Source: Chionis minor
Taxonomy: Eukaryota > Chordata > Aves > Charadriiformes > Chionididae
DNA: 64,000 nucleotides
Direction of reading: 5' to 3'
Assembly: GCA_013398295.1 (NCBI GenBank)
Contig: VZSF01003923.1
Coordinates: 117,214 to 181,213 of the forward strand
The notes under the pieces are model-generated. The model saw only the letters and a list, made by a program, of their open reading frames with translations. It had not been told where the DNA came from and searched no databases. Every line of letters begins with the position of its first letter. Position 1 is the stretch's first letter. Shown piece after piece: positions 59,701-63,720 of this stretch. The translations under genes were made by a program, and so were the position numbers.

Positions 59701-62357
59701 AATTTTATCCCTTTCTTCCACCGTGTGCTGCTTAGCTACTGAAGTCTCTTCCCTCCAACCCATTCTGCAGCCTTAATGAGTAACAAGTCTGGCTTTTCCT
59801 TACATCAGTTGATATTAAACAAAGTTGAAGCAAATACCAGATACATTGCAGTGACTGAAAAACCCCAAAGCAATCCTAAATGTATTTGTTGCATTTCTCT
59901 TGCGCTTACCCTCGGGACACCGTGAGGCAAGGAATTACACGTGGCCATGCTAAACTAAGAGTCAATATTAGCTTAATAAAAAGAGAGGTTGGAAAAAACA
60001 TGGAACGGCAGTTATCCTGCTCTTCTCACACTTGTTCCTGTTCCTCTCTCTCAGCAATGAGGGGATGGAAAGTGCCCACGCTTGCCCTCTCTTCCAAGAG
60101 ACCCTTAAAAATTCTGGTGTTTGTGTGCAGGCATGTGTTCAAAATTAGAAAGTTAATGTTCTTCAAACTATTCACACTGCTCACTTAGGTAACACTAGAA
60201 TACAGAAATATTTTGGCATGGTTTGTCTTCTTCCTGGATTCTCTAGTGCTATTTCCCATGAAAAATACTATTTAAAATGCTACTTTGAAATGTTTGTTTG
60301 TGGTCTGGGAAGGAACCTGAGATAGTAGGACAGATGAAAGCTTGAAATATGAAACATTTCAGGACGGTAGAATGGGGCAAAGCTCCTCAGAAAACACAAA
60401 TTTCCTCTTAGTATATTGTCAGTATAAAACACAAGGAAAGAAAGTGGTAAGTCTGTATCTTACACGTTGGAAACTGATTATTTTTATAACATAACTGTAG
60501 CTGAGTGTGAAGCAAATCCGTACTTGTCATGCATATATGCATACATGTATTTATATATATACATATATAAGCATATATTTTTAATATATGTATATGCATA
60601 TATTTAAACATCATTCAGATAAAGCTTGCTGAACTTTATGGAGTTGGAGAGCGTGAACCTTTACCTGGATTTACATTTACAAAACTATTTAGAGAGCACC
60701 TTCACTGGTGATGATTACTGTCTCTTCCTCAAGCAGCTTGCAATTTGTCATTGCATCACAAGGCAGACAAGAAATAGAAAATAAAGTCTTTTTCTACACA
60801 AGCTGCACAAAGCAGAACATAAACCTATCAGATATAAGTGTATAACAAAACCTCTTCACCTTGATTATAGTCTGATACTGCTGGATCCTGTTTATGGGTT
60901 TTTCCAGGTAGTATTGGAGTGGTGGGATAAGCGGCTGCGAAGGGTCTTCATTCATTAAAAATTCATCTGTGTATCTCTGAAAAAATACACAGAAAAGTGA
61001 GGAAAAGTTGTTATAAAGAACAAGAAAAAGGATTACTCCTTGGAAAATGCTTAAATGCTGCTTGTTCGCAGATCTAACTCAGCCAAAACTGGATAGCTCT
61101 ACCAGACCTCACCACCCCGCATTTTGGGCATCTGTCACACTCCCCCATCCTTCACCAGTCAGTTATTATTTTAGACTGCAAAATGTCTGAAATGCTGAAT
61201 TTCTCTGCTTTTCCAGTGCGGGCCTGACGCTGGGGAGATGTGATCCAAAGCTTGCAGAACCAGACAGCGTGACAGGAAAGAGCAGTGTTCTTGCCAGGTG
61301 GGAGGGCAGGAATGAGTGAACCCAGTGCCACCAACTGGTACCAGACCTCGGTTGAGAGTGGCCCGTGTGTTTGCAGTTCCAGGCAGCGGAGCGAGTGAGG
61401 GTCTCGGCACCTGGAGTCCATATGCAAGGACATGAGCCACTGAGCTGGATGTTCATCCTTTCCACTGACTTGGAACATGTGGGTGCAACTGTCTGCAATT
61501 CACCAGCAAACCGCGAGCTGGACTACCAGCAAGGAGGAGACCCAGGATCCAGGCGTGGATATTAGGGGGGCTGAGAGCTTGTGCTGATAATTTGAGGGGT
61601 CTGGGAATGCGGGGTGAGTGTGAATACATGCAGTTTTTTTCCAGCAGGCATCAAGCTGGACTAGCTGGTGAGTAGGAGGCTCATGGAGATGGTAAAGGCA
61701 CTCAGGATCTGGGCAGGGGTATCAGGTGGACAGTGGAGCCGTGCTGGTGCTCAAGGGATCCACAAACATGCACATGCTCATGGATCTGGAGTGTTGTGCC
61801 TGTGTTTTCACTAGTGAACTTCCATCCTGAGCAGCCAGAGATGAGAAAAGGGATTTCTCTGTCTATACTGATGTTTTATGTGAGTTTGCTTAGTCTTATA
61901 ATGTGGTGGCCCTTAAAACATACCCTAATTACAACTACATAATCACAGCCACATTCATATCTGTATAACATTTATAATATTCATAAATGCATAAGCATAT
62001 GTAAATATGTTCACGTATTGATTGTACTGACCAGCAAGAGCTAGACAGTGACTACAAAGGTATTAAATTTAGCAACGACTTCCCACAGAAATATTGAATA
62101 ATCCTTTTCAGGATCACATTTGTGATTAATCAGTACACTTCATGATGCAGTGGGTTATAGGATGCATGTTCAGCAGGTACTTTGGTTCCTGTTTTACCTT
62201 GTAGAAATCCTGGACAGCTTTGCTGACAACTATCGACTCGGCCTGTACCCTCCCCACCAGGTACTGGATGTACTTATTGAACTCGACTTCATGCTTGATA
62301 AAGCACATGGCCACGTCATCATCGGTGTCACATTTCTGCAAGCCTCGGAGGAAGACA
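5525..62357 (-). CDS. OBSCN: Obscurin, isoform B 3' half (DH-PH-Ig-Ig-Ig-kinase1-linker-Ig-FN3-kinase2), partial at 5' end
   Basis: Giant sarcomeric scaffold and signalling protein of striated muscle. Thirty-five exons on the minus strand give about 2,773 residues, with the stop at 5525-5527. Domain order is RhoGEF DH, PH, two Ig, linker, Ig, kinase 1, very long linker, Ig, FN3, kinase 2, which is unique to obscurin; SPEG has no DH-PH. All exon phases chain, and the translations match what I recall of human obscurin throughout. In known obscurins DH-PH acts on Rho-family GTPases and the kinases are titin/MLCK-like. The gene continues beyond the right edge, where the rest of DH, SH3 and the Ig array should lie. 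Exons, 5' to 3': 62198-62357, 60860-60976, 59430-59594, 57941-58099, 56030-56207, 54293-54406, 53125-53292, 52754-52856, 51612-51741, 50372-50477, 32467-32724, 29933-30056, 29466-29599, 29038-29150, 26548-26716, 25984-26065, 25189-25389, 24559-24619, 23345-23422, 23025-23197, 22437-22463, 21756-21908, 20968-21013, 20499-20576, 15952-19615, 13798-13908, 13513-13680, 12902-13024, 10735-10905, 9310-9430, 8445-8684, 7558-7781, 7022-7097, 5838-5987, 5525-5702. Confidence 0.96.
5838..5987 (-). CDS. OBSCN: OBSCN exon: kinase 2 C-lobe
   Basis: 150 nt, phase 2 to 2. It encodes [40 protein letters not shown] and [10 protein letters not shown]. The acceptor is CTTTTTCTGGGGCAG and the donor TG|GTAGGA. 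A longer open frame covers the same bases in another frame but is a shadow. The match to human ([14 protein letters not shown]) is decisive. The intron upstream holds the LTR at 6355-6913. Confidence 0.96.
6355..6913 (+). mobile_element. Solo LTR, family 2, in the kinase-2 intron
   Basis: 559 bp, starting TGTCCTGGTTTTGACTGGGA and ending GACCATGACA. The flanks AGGGC (6350-6354) and GGGGC (6914-6918) form a 5-bp duplication with one mismatch. A TATA-like CAGTATATAAAGC lies at about 6615-6627, which sets plus orientation. Its 5' tip and its 3' third resemble family 1, so the two are probably related. It fills more than half of the intron between 7022 and 5987. Confidence 0.85.
7022..7097 (-). 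CDS. OBSCN: OBSCN exon: kinase 2 APE motif and helix F
   Basis: 76 nt, phase 1 to 2. It encodes [20 protein letters not shown] and ITAFIM. The acceptor is TTGCTTTTCCAG and the donor AT|GTAAGT. Confidence 0.96.
7558..7781 (-). CDS. OBSCN: OBSCN exon: kinase 2 catalytic loop and DFG
   Basis: 224 nt, phase 2 to 1. It encodes [20 protein letters not shown], the catalytic loop HLDLRSEN (the usual lysine is Arg), and [18 protein letters not shown] with an intact DFG. It ends MDYVETM. The acceptor is CTTCTACCAG and the donor G|GTAAGT. Confidence 0.96.
8445..8684 (-). CDS. OBSCN: OBSCN exon: kinase 2 N-lobe
   Basis: 240 nt, phase 2 to 2. It encodes the glycine loop GRFSIVRQC, the lysine in LAAKIIPY, helix C ([20 protein letters not shown]) and [20 protein letters not shown]. 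The acceptor is CCTTTGTACCAG and the donor CG|GTAAAA. Confidence 0.96.
8898..8914. repeat. GA microsatellite
   Basis: A short (GA)n run in the intron before the kinase-2 N-lobe exon. Confidence 0.8.
9310..9430 (-). CDS. OBSCN: OBSCN exon: linker and start of kinase 2
   Basis: 121 nt, phase 1 to 2. An acidic linker ([20 protein letters not shown]) is followed by [11 protein letters not shown], the entry strand of kinase 2 (human TKTFAFQTQIQR). The acceptor is TTTTCCTCTGCAG and the donor AG|GTAATG. Confidence 0.94.
10735..10905 (-). CDS. OBSCN: OBSCN exon: FN3 domain, C-terminal half
   Basis: 171 nt, phase 1 to 1. It encodes [40 protein letters not shown] and [13 protein letters not shown]. 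The acceptor is CTTGGCAAAG and the donor ACGG|GTAAGA. Confidence 0.95.
10970..10991. repeat. Poly(T) run
   Basis: About 20 T, just upstream (in gene orientation) of the second FN3 exon. On the transcript it is an A run, not a pyrimidine tract. Confidence 0.8.
12902..13024 (-). CDS. OBSCN: OBSCN exon: FN3 domain, N-terminal half
   Basis: 123 nt, phase 1 to 1. It encodes [20 protein letters not shown] with [19 protein letters not shown]. The core Trp of FN3 is present. The acceptor is TCCCAACAG and the donor GAAG|GTAAAG. Confidence 0.96.
13120..13175. repeat. AT-rich (TA)n microsatellite
   Basis: An interrupted TATATATTT array about 100 bp upstream, in gene orientation, of the first FN3 exon. 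Confidence 0.85.
13513..13680 (-). CDS. OBSCN: OBSCN exon: Ig domain before FN3, C-terminal half
   Basis: 168 nt, phase 1 to 1. It encodes [20 protein letters not shown] and [20 protein letters not shown]. The acceptor is TTCTGCTTTTCAG and the donor GCTG|GTAAGT. Confidence 0.96.
13798..13908 (-). CDS. OBSCN: OBSCN exon: Ig domain before FN3, N-terminal half
   Basis: 111 nt, phase 1 to 1. It encodes [20 protein letters not shown] with [16 protein letters not shown]. The acceptor is CCTCTTCTTTGCAG and the donor AGAG|GTGACC. It joins the giant exon directly in frame. A short upstream exon like human LASFRLSGLKSW was not found. Confidence 0.93.
13909..15951 (-). other. OBSCN: Intron between giant exon and Ig exon
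   Basis: About 2 kb with one CR1 fragment (15215-15395). A short exon like the one human obscurin has here was looked for and not found. The phases join without it. Confidence 0.6.
15215..15395 (-). mobile_element. CR1 LINE 3' fragment
   Basis: On the plus strand it reads CACAGAATCACAGAATG...GGTTGGAAGGGACCTCTGGAGATCACCTAGTCCAACC, the reverse complement of a CR1 tail. It lies in the intron between the giant exon and the next Ig exon. Confidence 0.85.
15952..19615 (-). CDS. OBSCN: OBSCN giant exon: inter-kinase linker with degenerate repeats
   Basis: 3,664 nt (1,221 codons), phase 0 to 1. The acceptor is TTTTGCCTTTCAG and the donor G|GTAATT. It opens with [20 protein letters not shown] and a serine-rich run ([12 protein letters not shown]), as in human. 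At about residue 230 comes [16 protein letters not shown]. The middle, about 16.9-18.4 kb, is a degenerate tandem repeat with recurring AVLEG motifs. Near the end are [29 protein letters not shown] and [18 protein letters not shown], all shared with human. No fold is visible and most of it should be disordered. The linker is about 1.6 times the roughly 740 residues I recall for human. The frame stays open upstream to 19735, but that part is intron. Confidence 0.95.
20499..20576 (-). CDS. OBSCN: OBSCN exon: kinase 1 tail
   Basis: 78 nt, phase 0 to 0. It encodes [20 protein letters not shown] and ARSKWQ, matching human [21 protein letters not shown]. The acceptor is CTCCTGGCAG and the donor CAG|GTGAGT. 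Confidence 0.96.
20968..21013 (-). CDS. OBSCN: OBSCN exon: kinase 1 C-lobe end
   Basis: 46 nt, phase 2 to 0. It encodes [15 protein letters not shown], with the conserved RPS and helix-I histidine. The acceptor is CTCTTACCAG and the donor ATG|GTAAGT. Confidence 0.95.
21756..21908 (-). CDS. OBSCN: OBSCN exon: kinase 1 C-lobe
   Basis: 153 nt, phase 2 to 2. It encodes [40 protein letters not shown] and [10 protein letters not shown]. The donor is AC|GTGAGT. Confidence 0.96.
22437..22463 (-). CDS. OBSCN: OBSCN exon: kinase 1 helix F, 27-nt microexon
   Basis: Phase 2 to 2, encoding (W)AVGVITYL plus the first two bases of the next Ser codon. The acceptor is TCTCTCCTCAG and the donor AG|GTAAAT. 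It is required to join DIW to [12 protein letters not shown] in frame and matches human WAMGVISYL. Confidence 0.93.
23025..23197 (-). CDS. OBSCN: OBSCN exon: kinase 1 DFG motif and activation segment
   Basis: 173 nt, phase 0 to 2. It encodes [20 protein letters not shown], with the metal-binding Asn and an intact DFG, then [20 protein letters not shown] with the APE motif, ending DIW. The acceptor is TTATTTCATTTACTAG and the donor TG|GTAACC. Confidence 0.96.
23345..23422 (-). CDS. OBSCN: OBSCN exon: kinase 1 catalytic loop
   Basis: 78 nt, 26 codons. It encodes [20 protein letters not shown] and the catalytic loop HLDIK, which holds the catalytic aspartate and the lysine. The acceptor is TAATTTTTAG and the donor AAG|GTAAGG. 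Confidence 0.96.
23655..23697. repeat. Minisatellite of CTTTAAAAAA-like units
   Basis: Four imperfect 10-11-bp units in a kinase-1 intron. Confidence 0.85.
23978..24025 (+). mobile_element. CR1 3' tail fragment
   Basis: About 48 bp reading AAAGGTCCCTTCCAACCC then CATTCTATGATTCTGTGA, the typical CR1 3' end, in a kinase-1 intron. Confidence 0.75.
24559..24619 (-). CDS. OBSCN: OBSCN exon: kinase 1 hinge
   Basis: 61 nt, phase 2 to 0. It encodes [20 protein letters not shown], matching human CSSEELLDRLYRKGVVTEAE. The acceptor is GCCGTTGCCAG and the donor GAG|GTAATT. Confidence 0.96.
25189..25389 (-). CDS. OBSCN: OBSCN exon: kinase 1 N-lobe
   Basis: 201 nt, phase 2 to 2. It encodes the glycine loop ([10 protein letters not shown] across the junction), the ATP-anchoring lysine in [10 protein letters not shown], the helix-C glutamate in [11 protein letters not shown], and [17 protein letters not shown]. 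The acceptor is TTTTACGCAG and the donor TT|GTATCC. Confidence 0.96.
25984..26065 (-). CDS. OBSCN: OBSCN exon: kinase 1 start
   Basis: 82 nt, phase 1 to 2. A basic linker ([15 protein letters not shown]) leads into [13 protein letters not shown], the first strand of kinase 1. I chose the acceptor TTCATTTCCAAAG|CT (26065) for its pyrimidine tract. The alternative AAG|AC (26056) is also in frame and would drop three residues. Confidence 0.88.
26548..26716 (-). CDS. OBSCN: OBSCN isoform B exon: Ig domain before kinase 1, C-terminal half
   Basis: 169 nt, phase 0 to 1. It encodes [20 protein letters not shown] and the F-strand [20 protein letters not shown]. The acceptor is CACTCTTTCAG and the donor GAAG|GTAAGG. 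The intron upstream contains a solo LTR (27140-27785). Confidence 0.95.
27140..27785 (+). mobile_element. Solo LTR, family 1, copy 2
   Basis: 646 bp, starting TGTCCTGC and ending AACCATAACA, with a perfect 5-bp duplication GTGAC (27135-27139 and 27786-27790). It lies in the OBSCN intron between 29038 and 26716, antisense to the gene. Confidence 0.9.
28150..28190 (+). mobile_element. Possible short CR1 fragment
   Basis: GTTGGGGCTCTTCAGCCTGG matches a common internal CR1 segment, but only about 40 bp are recognisable. Confidence 0.35.
28399..28416. repeat. GT microsatellite
   Basis: A short (GT)n run in an intron. Confidence 0.8.
29038..29150 (-). CDS. OBSCN: OBSCN isoform B exon: Ig domain before kinase 1, N-terminal half
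   Basis: 113 nt, phase 1 to 0. It encodes [20 protein letters not shown] and [17 protein letters not shown]. The acceptor is TGTCTCACCAG and the donor AAG|GTAAGT. Confidence 0.95.
29466..29599 (-). CDS. OBSCN: OBSCN isoform B exon: linker before Ig
   Basis: 134 nt, phase 2 to 1. It encodes [20 protein letters not shown] and [20 protein letters not shown], matching human ELLWDVHSHVVRETTQRTY. Phase forces the acceptor at CATGAAAG|C (29599) rather than the nearby CACCAG. The donor is A|GTAAGG. Confidence 0.85.
29933..30056 (-). CDS. OBSCN: OBSCN isoform B exon: proline-rich linker
   Basis: 124 nt, phase 1 to 2. It encodes [20 protein letters not shown] and [20 protein letters not shown]. The acceptor is TATTTCTGCTGCCAG and the donor GG|GTAAAT. 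Conservation is weak, so the call rests mainly on splice signals, phase and the match of the flanks. Confidence 0.8.
30454..30600 (-). mobile_element. CR1 LINE 3' fragment
   Basis: The plus strand reads TAGAATCATTTAGGTTGGAA, then CCATCGAGTCCAACTG and ACCTCCAGGGATGCCCAGC, the reverse complement of a CR1 tail, within an isoform-B intron. Confidence 0.85.
32467..32724 (-). CDS. OBSCN: OBSCN isoform B exon: linker after the alternative splice point
   Basis: 258 nt, phase 1 to 1. It encodes [20 protein letters not shown], then a short amphipathic helix ([15 protein letters not shown]) and a low-complexity G/P/S/T tail. Human obscurin B has LERADQEVTSVLKRLLG here. The acceptor is CTTCTTGTCTGTAG and the donor CATG|GTAGGT. 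Confidence 0.88.
33628..33690. mobile_element. Possible old CR1-like remnant
   Basis: A short stretch (GGACCTCAGGAGCTCATC then CGATCTCCTGCCCAATAC) recalls old CR1/L3 tails. It is weak. Confidence 0.25.
34865..37857 (-). other. OBSCN: Putative 3' UTR of OBSCN isoform A
   Basis: This stretch follows the isoform-A stop and has no coding exon. It is AT-rich, with long T runs on the plus strand, and ends near two minus-strand AATAAA signals (34935-34940 and 34883-34888) with GT-rich sequence just past them. That fits a 3-kb 3' UTR, but the extent is inferred. Confidence 0.5.
34883..34888 (-). terminator. OBSCN: Poly(A) signal AATAAA, isoform A
   Basis: The plus strand reads TTTATT, so the minus strand reads AATAAA. 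Past it, at lower coordinates, is TGTCTTGCATCTG and then a GT-rich run (GGGTTTCTGTGTTC) suited to cleavage-factor binding. A second AATAAA lies about 50 bp upstream at 34935-34940. Confidence 0.5.
37858..39343 (-). CDS. OBSCN: OBSCN isoform A terminal coding exon: non-modular ankyrin-binding tail
   Basis: 1,486 nt, entering in phase 2 and ending in a TGA: 494 residues plus one shared codon. The acceptor is CTTTCTGTCATCAG. It opens with [12 protein letters not shown] and a serine-proline-rich, basic stretch, then [20 protein letters not shown], which corresponds to the charged ankyrin-binding region of the mammalian protein. Next come [10 protein letters not shown], an acidic block around 38.45-38.55 kb, and [20 protein letters not shown]. 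It ends with [12 protein letters not shown] and VGEPVTLHI. No Ig, FN3 or catalytic fold is visible. The open frame runs upstream to 39423, but the splice site and human homology fix the start at 39343. Confidence 0.93.
37858..62357 (-). CDS. OBSCN: Obscurin, isoform A 3' end (DH-PH-Ig-Ig plus ankyrin-binding tail), partial at 5' end
   Basis: The alternative product shares ten exons from 62198-62357 to 50372-50477, then uses 43254-43296 and 37858-39343, ending at a TGA at 37858-37860. It lacks both kinases. In mammals this isoform links the sarcomere to the sarcoplasmic reticulum by binding small ankyrin-1 and ankyrin-B through its non-modular tail. The tail here keeps the human landmarks: [12 protein letters not shown] in the microexon, [32 protein letters not shown], and ADSGQSSF with VTLHI close to the stop. 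Splicing into this branch and into the kinase branch both start from a phase-1 donor, so they are interchangeable. Confidence 0.92.
40364..40597 (-). other. 77-codon open frame with a hydrophobic segment, function unknown
   Basis: The minus-strand frame has a hydrophobic stretch [15 protein letters not shown] near its start and a cysteine-rich end (CACKDN, PCKKCR). A good acceptor-like sequence (CTTCCCCACTTCAG) stands just before GCCATTGTC inside it. In the hydrophobic frame it cannot join any visible OBSCN exon in phase. It may be chance, or an exon of a nested transcript. Confidence 0.2.
40612..40830 (+). mobile_element. CR1 LINE 3' fragment
   Basis: It runs from TTAGGAAGAAATTTTTGAC through GGTGAGGCACTGGAACACG to the tail CCATTTTATGATTCTATGAT. 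It lies in the isoform-A intron between 43254 and 39343. Confidence 0.9.
41398..41431. repeat. ATT trinucleotide repeat
   Basis: Ten or so ATT units with one interruption, in the isoform-A intron. Confidence 0.85.
43254..43296 (-). CDS. OBSCN: OBSCN isoform A microexon (43 nt)
   Basis: Phase 1 to 2, encoding [14 protein letters not shown]. The acceptor is CTTTGTAG and the donor AT|GTAAGT. Recalled human obscurin A has [13 protein letters not shown] at this point, directly before [12 protein letters not shown], so the call rests on both splice signals and sequence identity. Confidence 0.9.
45488..45530. repeat. Poly(T) tract, interrupted
   Basis: T runs interrupted by C and AA, in the large intron. 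Confidence 0.8.
45766..46574. repeat. 809-bp duplicated block, copy 1 (probable assembly artefact)
   Basis: It is identical, as far as I can read, to 46576-47384, with an offset of exactly 810 because of the single N at 46575. An unresolved base at the junction of two perfect copies is the mark of an unmerged contig or haplotype overlap. It lies in a large OBSCN intron. Confidence 0.93.
45814..45897. repeat. 42-bp tandem duplication
   Basis: Two adjacent 42-bp units (45814-45855, 45856-45897), beginning TTTTTCCACTCACAGAAGC and differing at two bases. It is repeated at 46624-46707 in the duplicated block. Confidence 0.9.
46575..46575. other. Single N (assembly join)
   Basis: The only ambiguous base in the window, exactly between the two duplicated blocks. 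Confidence 0.98.
46576..47384. repeat. 809-bp duplicated block, copy 2 (probable assembly artefact)
   Basis: Second copy of 45766-46574. The unique sequence resumes at 47385 (ACATCCCGG). The open frames inside both copies are identical and are not supported as genes. Confidence 0.93.
50372..50477 (-). CDS. OBSCN: OBSCN exon: last shared exon, donor for A/B alternative splicing
   Basis: 106 nt, phase 0 to 1. It encodes [20 protein letters not shown] followed by a linker rich in E, R and Q. The acceptor is GATTCTCTCCAG and the donor GAAG|GTATGA. The same phase-1 end joins in frame to the isoform-A microexon (43296, VTEQ) and to the isoform-B exon (32724, GMTSPQ). Confidence 0.93.
51612..51741 (-). 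CDS. OBSCN: OBSCN exon: second Ig domain after PH, C-terminal half
   Basis: 130 nt, phase 2 to 0. It encodes [40 protein letters not shown] and the F-strand cysteine (ECE). The donor is GAG|GTAAGT. Confidence 0.95.
52262..52669 (+). mobile_element. CR1 LINE 3' fragment (about 400 bp)
   Basis: It contains GAGAGGACTGGAGCATC, GAGAAGAGAAGGCTGAGG, the 3' UTR blocks and the tail CCTGTGATTCTGTGATA. Frames within it are remnants. Its 3' end is about 85 bp from an OBSCN Ig exon. Confidence 0.92.
52754..52856 (-). CDS. OBSCN: OBSCN exon: second Ig domain after PH, N-terminal half
   Basis: 103 nt, phase 1 to 2. It encodes [20 protein letters not shown] and [15 protein letters not shown], near-identical to human. 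The acceptor is TTGTTTTGCAG and the donor AG|GTCAGT. A long CR1 copy ends about 85 bp from the donor. Confidence 0.95.
53125..53292 (-). CDS. OBSCN: OBSCN exon: first Ig domain after PH, C-terminal half
   Basis: 168 nt, phase 1 to 1. It encodes [20 protein letters not shown] and the F-strand motif [15 protein letters not shown]. The acceptor is TGTCTTTAAG and the donor CAAG|GTAAAG. Confidence 0.95.
53925..54252 (+). mobile_element. CR1 LINE 3' fragment (about 330 bp)
   Basis: It runs from AATATAGATTTGGGGGTC through TTGGATATTAGGAAAAACTT and GGCATTGGAACAGGCTGCCC to CAAGTGATTCTGTGATTC. It ends about 44 bp from the Ig exon at 54293. Confidence 0.92.
54293..54406 (-). CDS. OBSCN: OBSCN exon: first Ig domain after PH, N-terminal half
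   Basis: 114 nt, phase 1 to 1. It encodes [20 protein letters not shown] with the B-strand cysteine (LACKV) and the core tryptophan (SVSWYK). The acceptor is GTGTTTCAG and the donor AAAG|GTATGA. A CR1 tail ends only 44 bp downstream in the intron. Confidence 0.95.
56030..56207 (-). CDS. OBSCN: OBSCN exon: PH domain C-terminal helix
   Basis: 178 nt, phase 0 to 1. It encodes [20 protein letters not shown], the PH C-terminal helix ([20 protein letters not shown]) and [17 protein letters not shown]. The acceptor is GTCACGCAG and the donor A|GTGAGT. Confidence 0.96.
56654..57311 (+). mobile_element. Solo LTR, family 1, copy 3
   Basis: 658 bp, starting TGTCCTGG and ending CTCAAACA; a 6-bp loss near the 3' end explains the missing CCATAA. 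A perfect 5-bp duplication AGCAT flanks it (56649-56653 and 57312-57316). It lies in the intron between the two PH exons, antisense to OBSCN. Confidence 0.9.
57941..58099 (-). CDS. OBSCN: OBSCN exon: PH domain, N-terminal part
   Basis: 159 nt, 53 codons. It encodes [20 protein letters not shown] and the PH strands [18 protein letters not shown], ending YIFKNIMK. The acceptor is CCTATCAG. The donor AAG|GTCTGA is a poor match to consensus but is forced by the phase and by the next exon, which begins [17 protein letters not shown]. Confidence 0.94.
58558..58601. repeat. Poly(T) tract
   Basis: Two T runs (18 and 9) separated by CTCCTCTGATTTA, in the DH-PH intron. Confidence 0.8.
59430..59594 (-). 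CDS. OBSCN: OBSCN exon: end of DH and DH-PH junction
   Basis: 165 nt, phase 0 to 0. It encodes [20 protein letters not shown] through to [13 protein letters not shown], nearly identical to mammalian obscurin. The acceptor is CATCTACAG and the donor CAG|GTAATT. Confidence 0.96.
60530..60605. repeat. ATATGC/TATA-rich simple repeat
   Basis: Alternating CATATATGCATA and TATATATAC units in a DH intron. Frames here are low complexity. Confidence 0.85.
60860..60976 (-). CDS. OBSCN: OBSCN exon: DH domain
   Basis: 117 nt, phase 0 to 0. The acceptor follows a T-rich tract (TATTTTTTCAG) and the donor is AAG|GTGAAG. It encodes [20 protein letters not shown] followed by the conserved [13 protein letters not shown] helix, which matches the proline-rich PSQPPPPPLQHYLEQP stretch of human obscurin. 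Confidence 0.95.
62198..62357 (-). CDS. OBSCN: OBSCN exon: RhoGEF (DH) domain, middle part
   Basis: 160 nt, entering in phase 2 and leaving in phase 0. The acceptor is ...TTTGTGTCCACAG and the donor AAG|GTAAAAC. It encodes [19 protein letters not shown], then the DH helix with [17 protein letters not shown]. The preceding DH exon is not visible up to 64000. Confidence 0.95.
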
Positions 62358-62444
62358 CTGTGGACACAAAGAGAAAAGGACATCTGAGGAGAAGGTGATG
62401 GAATGAGGCTGGAACACAACCCCAGACTTTTAAATCAGGCAGTT

Positions 62445-62560
62445 TCTAGATGTGGTGTTGAGGGACATGGTTTAGGGGTGGTTTTTGGCGTAGGTTTATG
62501 GTTGGACTCGATGGTCTTAAAGGTCTCTTCCAACCCAAGTGATTCTATGGTTCTATAAAG
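62445..62560 (+). mobile_element. CR1 LINE 3' fragment
   Basis: It reads GTGGTGTTGAGGGACATGG, then GTCTTAAAGGTCTCTTCC and CAAGTGATTCTATGGTTC. It is similar to the 3' end of the copy at 53925-54252, so it is the same subfamily. Confidence 0.88.
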
Positions 62561-63228
62561 GAAATGACCGTGCGAAATGAGGGATGTTGGCACGTTAAAC
62601 TTCTCAATACCTCTTCATCCAGCACGGTGCTGCCTGTCTTGGCTTGCACGTATGGAATGCCCTGCAAGGTAGGGATAACTTTCAAGGGCTCCGCTCAAGC
62701 TGGAAAGCTGACCCCTCCCCAGATCCTTATGCCTCTGTTTGAGGATCCATGAGCCATCCACATGAGCGAAGACAGACATCCCCACTCTCTTTCACAAAGG
62801 AGGTTGGGACAGGTTCACCTGCACAGAGGTTTTTAGCAGTGTCGGTAGCTGATGACACGCATCACCTCTCGCAGTTGAAGTTCCTTTTGGGCCAAAACAA
62901 AAGGACAGGGAGGGAGACGAGAGAGAGAGGAAGGAAAGAGAATTCTCATGGTCCAGCCAGGAAAAGTGGCAGATGTCCCACATAAGGGTCTTTCCCCTTG
63001 CAGAAGCAGTGCCCCTCCATAATGATTTCCCCAGAGTAACTATATACTTTTCATTGCAACCTGCTCAAAATCCTTTTGTGGTTTCTCCTGCTTGCGATGC
63101 TGCTAGCACTTATCAGAGCCCACACTGATGGGGGAAGATGCTGCACTGGCTCACTGCTCACTGGCTGTTGAGCTTTGTGCGGGCATATTATTGACACTCC
63201 CTTAAGGTAAACCAAAACTTTGCGGTTT

Positions 63229-63720
63229 TTTATAGAATAGAATTGTTTAGGTTGGAAGGGACCTTGAAGATCATCAAGTTCCAACCCCCCTGCCATGGGG
63301 GACACCTCCCACTAGACCTGGTTGCTCCAAGCCCCATCCAACCTGGCCTTGAACACCTCCAGGGATGGGGCAGCCACAACTTCCCTGGGCAACCTGTTCC
63401 AGTGCCTCACTGCCCTCAGAGTGAAAAATTTCTTCCTAATATCTGTTCTAAATCTCCCCTCTTCCAGTTTGAAGCCATCACCCATCATCTTATCACGACA
63501 GGCCTTTGTAAATAGTCCCTCTCCAGAGTTCTTGTAGGCCCCTTTCAGATACTGGAAGGGATCCTAAGGTCTAAACCTGGAGCCTTCTCTTCTCCAGGCT
63601 GAACAACCCCAGCTCTCCCAGCCTGTCCTCACAGCAGAGGTGCTCCAGCCCTTGGATCATCTTCATGGCCTTCTCTGCTCCGGCTCCAACAGGTCTATGT
63701 CCTGTTGGAGTTAGGACCAC
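63229..63720 (-). mobile_element. CR1 LINE 3' fragment (about 490 bp)
   Basis: The plus strand reads ATAGAATAGAATTGTTTAGG, CCTCCAGGGATGGGGCAGCC, TTCTCTTCTCCAGGCTGAAC and on to CTATGTCCTGTTGGAG: a long reversed CR1 3' segment upstream of the first visible exon. Confidence 0.92.

Larger units (their letters stand above)
54407..62197 (-). other. OBSCN: Introns of the DH-PH region
   Basis: Gaps of 1.2-1.7 kb between exons, holding one solo LTR (56654-57311) and simple repeats. No other feature is supported. Confidence 0.6.

Noticed and set aside
62611..62661. A 51-nt exon-like segment (TTGCAG and GAG|GTATTG) encoding GIPYVQAKTGSTVLDEE
   Set aside because: The phase-0 reading would put a stop in the next exon, the phase-2 reading gives no DH-like sequence, and human obscurin has a FRNVRDIGRFHSS-like segment directly before this point.
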